Assembly: GCA_043820045.1 (NCBI GenBank)
Contig: JBDREF010000087.1
Location: forward strand, 1-16,304
Source: JBDREF01 sp043820045
Lineage (GTDB): Bacteria > Planctomycetota > Phycisphaerae > Sedimentisphaerales > Anaerobacaceae
Direction of reading: 5' to 3'
DNA length: 16,304 nt
How positions within the stretch are numbered: position 1 is the stretch's first letter; each line of letters opens with the position of its first letter. The notes under the pieces were generated by a model. That model was not told the origin of the DNA. It saw only the letters and a program-made list of their open reading frames with translations, and made no database searches. Both the position numbers and the translations under genes were made by a program. Shown here piece by piece: positions 15,386 to 16,304 of this stretch.

Positions 15386-16304
15386 TCAGTAGCACTCCGG
15401 CGGGCCGACCGTTGAACTCTCAAGGCCGTTATCGAGGAAGAACTGGCGGATGCTGGTGCACAGATGGCATTTGCCTGCGCAGAGTTCTTTTGTCCTGTAG
15501 CCCGGTTTTTCGCACTCTTCAAGCAATCCGAACGGGCCGGAATTGAATAACGTGCCTAAAAAGCCGTTTTTGGGGGGATCGAAGCGCCTCCAGATATCTT
15601 CGAGCGGGGTCTGGTTCACATTACCGAGAATTATGCCGCTGCATGTGCCGCTGAAGACGTTGCCGAAAGGGTCGATGTGAACGCCCTTTGCGCCGAGAAA
15701 ATCTGATTTGCAGTTCATTCCGGCAATCTTCTCAATCGGTACAGATGCGACAAGTTCGGCTAATTTTCCCGCGGCTCGACCGGTGAAACGGCAGGGATAG
15801 TCCTGCATAGCATTTATGTACTGTCGCTGCCGCTCGGCGGGTGAGAGGTTTTTCATTTCCACCGAATTCTCCAGGTACTTTCGCCAGCGAACCAATACGC
15901 GCTCTGGGCCCAGAATCTCGCGTGCCATATCGGCCAGTCGGCACACTAAGTCCGTGTCAACGTACTGCTGGTGAAACGGATCGACACTGACCTTGAGCCG
16001 ATGCATCCCGAGTTCGTCGAGTTCCTTCAGCCGCTGCTCGACAATCTCCCCGCCAGCAGCCCAGAAGCCGTTCGTCTCTATCAAATCGACTTTGCCGAGC
16101 TTCTCGGCCTTTGCCCGCCGGAGCAGTTCCTGCAGATGGTCCCAATCGAGAAACGGCTCGCCGCCGGTGATGTGAATCTTGGCGCTATCGCCGGCGAGGA
16201 TCTTCAGTGACCGCCACGCATTTACGGCCGTATCGACCGGCATCAGTCCACCCTTCCGGGGATCGCAATTGTAATAGCAGAACTCGCATGCGCAATTGCA
16301 CTTG
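15386..16304 (-). CDS. Radical SAM protein with C-terminal SPASM-like cysteine cluster (N-terminus beyond right edge)
   Basis: The frame is open to the window edge, giving 305 visible codons. The ATG at 16243 is internal: upstream of it in frame is KCNCACEFCYYNCDPR, which contains the radical SAM CxxxCxxC iron-sulfur motif (cysteine codons at 16298-16300, 16286-16288 and 16277-16279). The next radical SAM hallmark is ITGGEPFLDW, the GGEP motif that contacts the methionine part of SAM, then LIETNGFWA and VSVDPFHQ. The C-terminal part has further cysteines (MNCKSDF, IDPFGNVFSGTCSG, and LCAGKCHLC close to the end), as in SPASM or twitch domains that hold auxiliary clusters. The family makes many peptide and cofactor modifications; the substrate cannot be told from this sequence. 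It lies upstream of the BlaI operon, which has its own promoter, so the two need not be linked. Confidence 0.85.
   Translation of the reverse strand, partial: KCNCACEFCYYNCDPRKGGLMPVDTAVNAWRSLKILAGDSAKIHITGGEPFLDWDHLQELLRRAKAEKLGKVDLIETNGFWAAGGEIVEQRLKELDELGMHRLKVSVDPFHQQYVDTDLVCRLADMAREILGPERVLVRWRKYLENSVEMKNLSPAERQRQYINAMQDYPCRFTGRAAGKLAELVASVPIEKIAGMNCKSDFLGAKGVHIDPFGNVFSGTCSGIILGNVNQTPLEDIWRRFDPPKNGFLGTLFNSGPFGLLEECEKPGYRTKELCAGKCHLCTSIRQFFLDNGLESSTVGPPECY

Noticed and set aside
15386..16243. Radical SAM gene starting at the ATG at 16243
   Set aside because: The frame upstream of this ATG encodes the essential CxxxCxxC motif, so the true start lies beyond the window.

Overview
The window looks like a chromosomal segment of a Planctomycetota bacterium, probably from the Phycisphaerae/Sedimentisphaerales side. 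This is inferred from protein style only: a TPR-plus-LamG secreted protein, a BlaI/M56 pair with ankyrin repeats, PD40 propellers carrying CxxCH motifs, and moderate GC. No rRNA, tRNA, CRISPR array, transposase or integrase is visible. Both window edges cut through genes.

Layout. (1) About 1-4163, minus strand: a two-gene unit. A large secreted TPR/CBM9-like/LamG protein (945-4157) is followed after 9 nt by the N-terminal part of a membrane-anchored, TPR-like protein that runs off the left edge. (2) 4164-4343: divergent control region with an 11-bp direct repeat and a TATAAT box only 8 nt before the next start codon. (3) 4344-10365, plus strand: a three-gene module. It comprises a polytopic DUF6057-type membrane protein, an overlapping (ATGA) exported PD40 propeller with one CxxCH motif, and, after a 206-nt gap holding a candidate structured RNA leader, a paralogous CxxCH/PD40 protein with a TPR tail. 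(4) 10553-11671, plus: a protein of the chorismatase (FkbO/Hyg5)-like, RidA-fold group. It ends inside a complex inverted repeat (11668-11722) that separates it from the convergent operon. (5) 15267-11740, minus: a BlaI-type repressor and an M56 (BlaR1-type) membrane metalloprotease whose C-terminal sensor is replaced by about 20 ankyrin repeats. The promoter in front carries two TGTACA-type palindromes, one in the -35/-10 spacer and one at the start site. (6) 15386 to the right edge, minus: a radical SAM protein with a C-terminal cysteine cluster, missing its N-terminus.

Functional reading. The BlaI/M56-ankyrin pair is a self-contained sensory switch: the repressor would hold its own promoter, and the protease would relieve repression when its extracytoplasmic ankyrin domain senses something. 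The DUF6057/CxxCH-propeller trio looks like an envelope system of unknown function, in which a membrane protein works with two exported beta-propellers that may each carry one covalently bound heme. Two degenerate 7-bp repeat arrays with the same consensus lie inside the DUF6057 gene.
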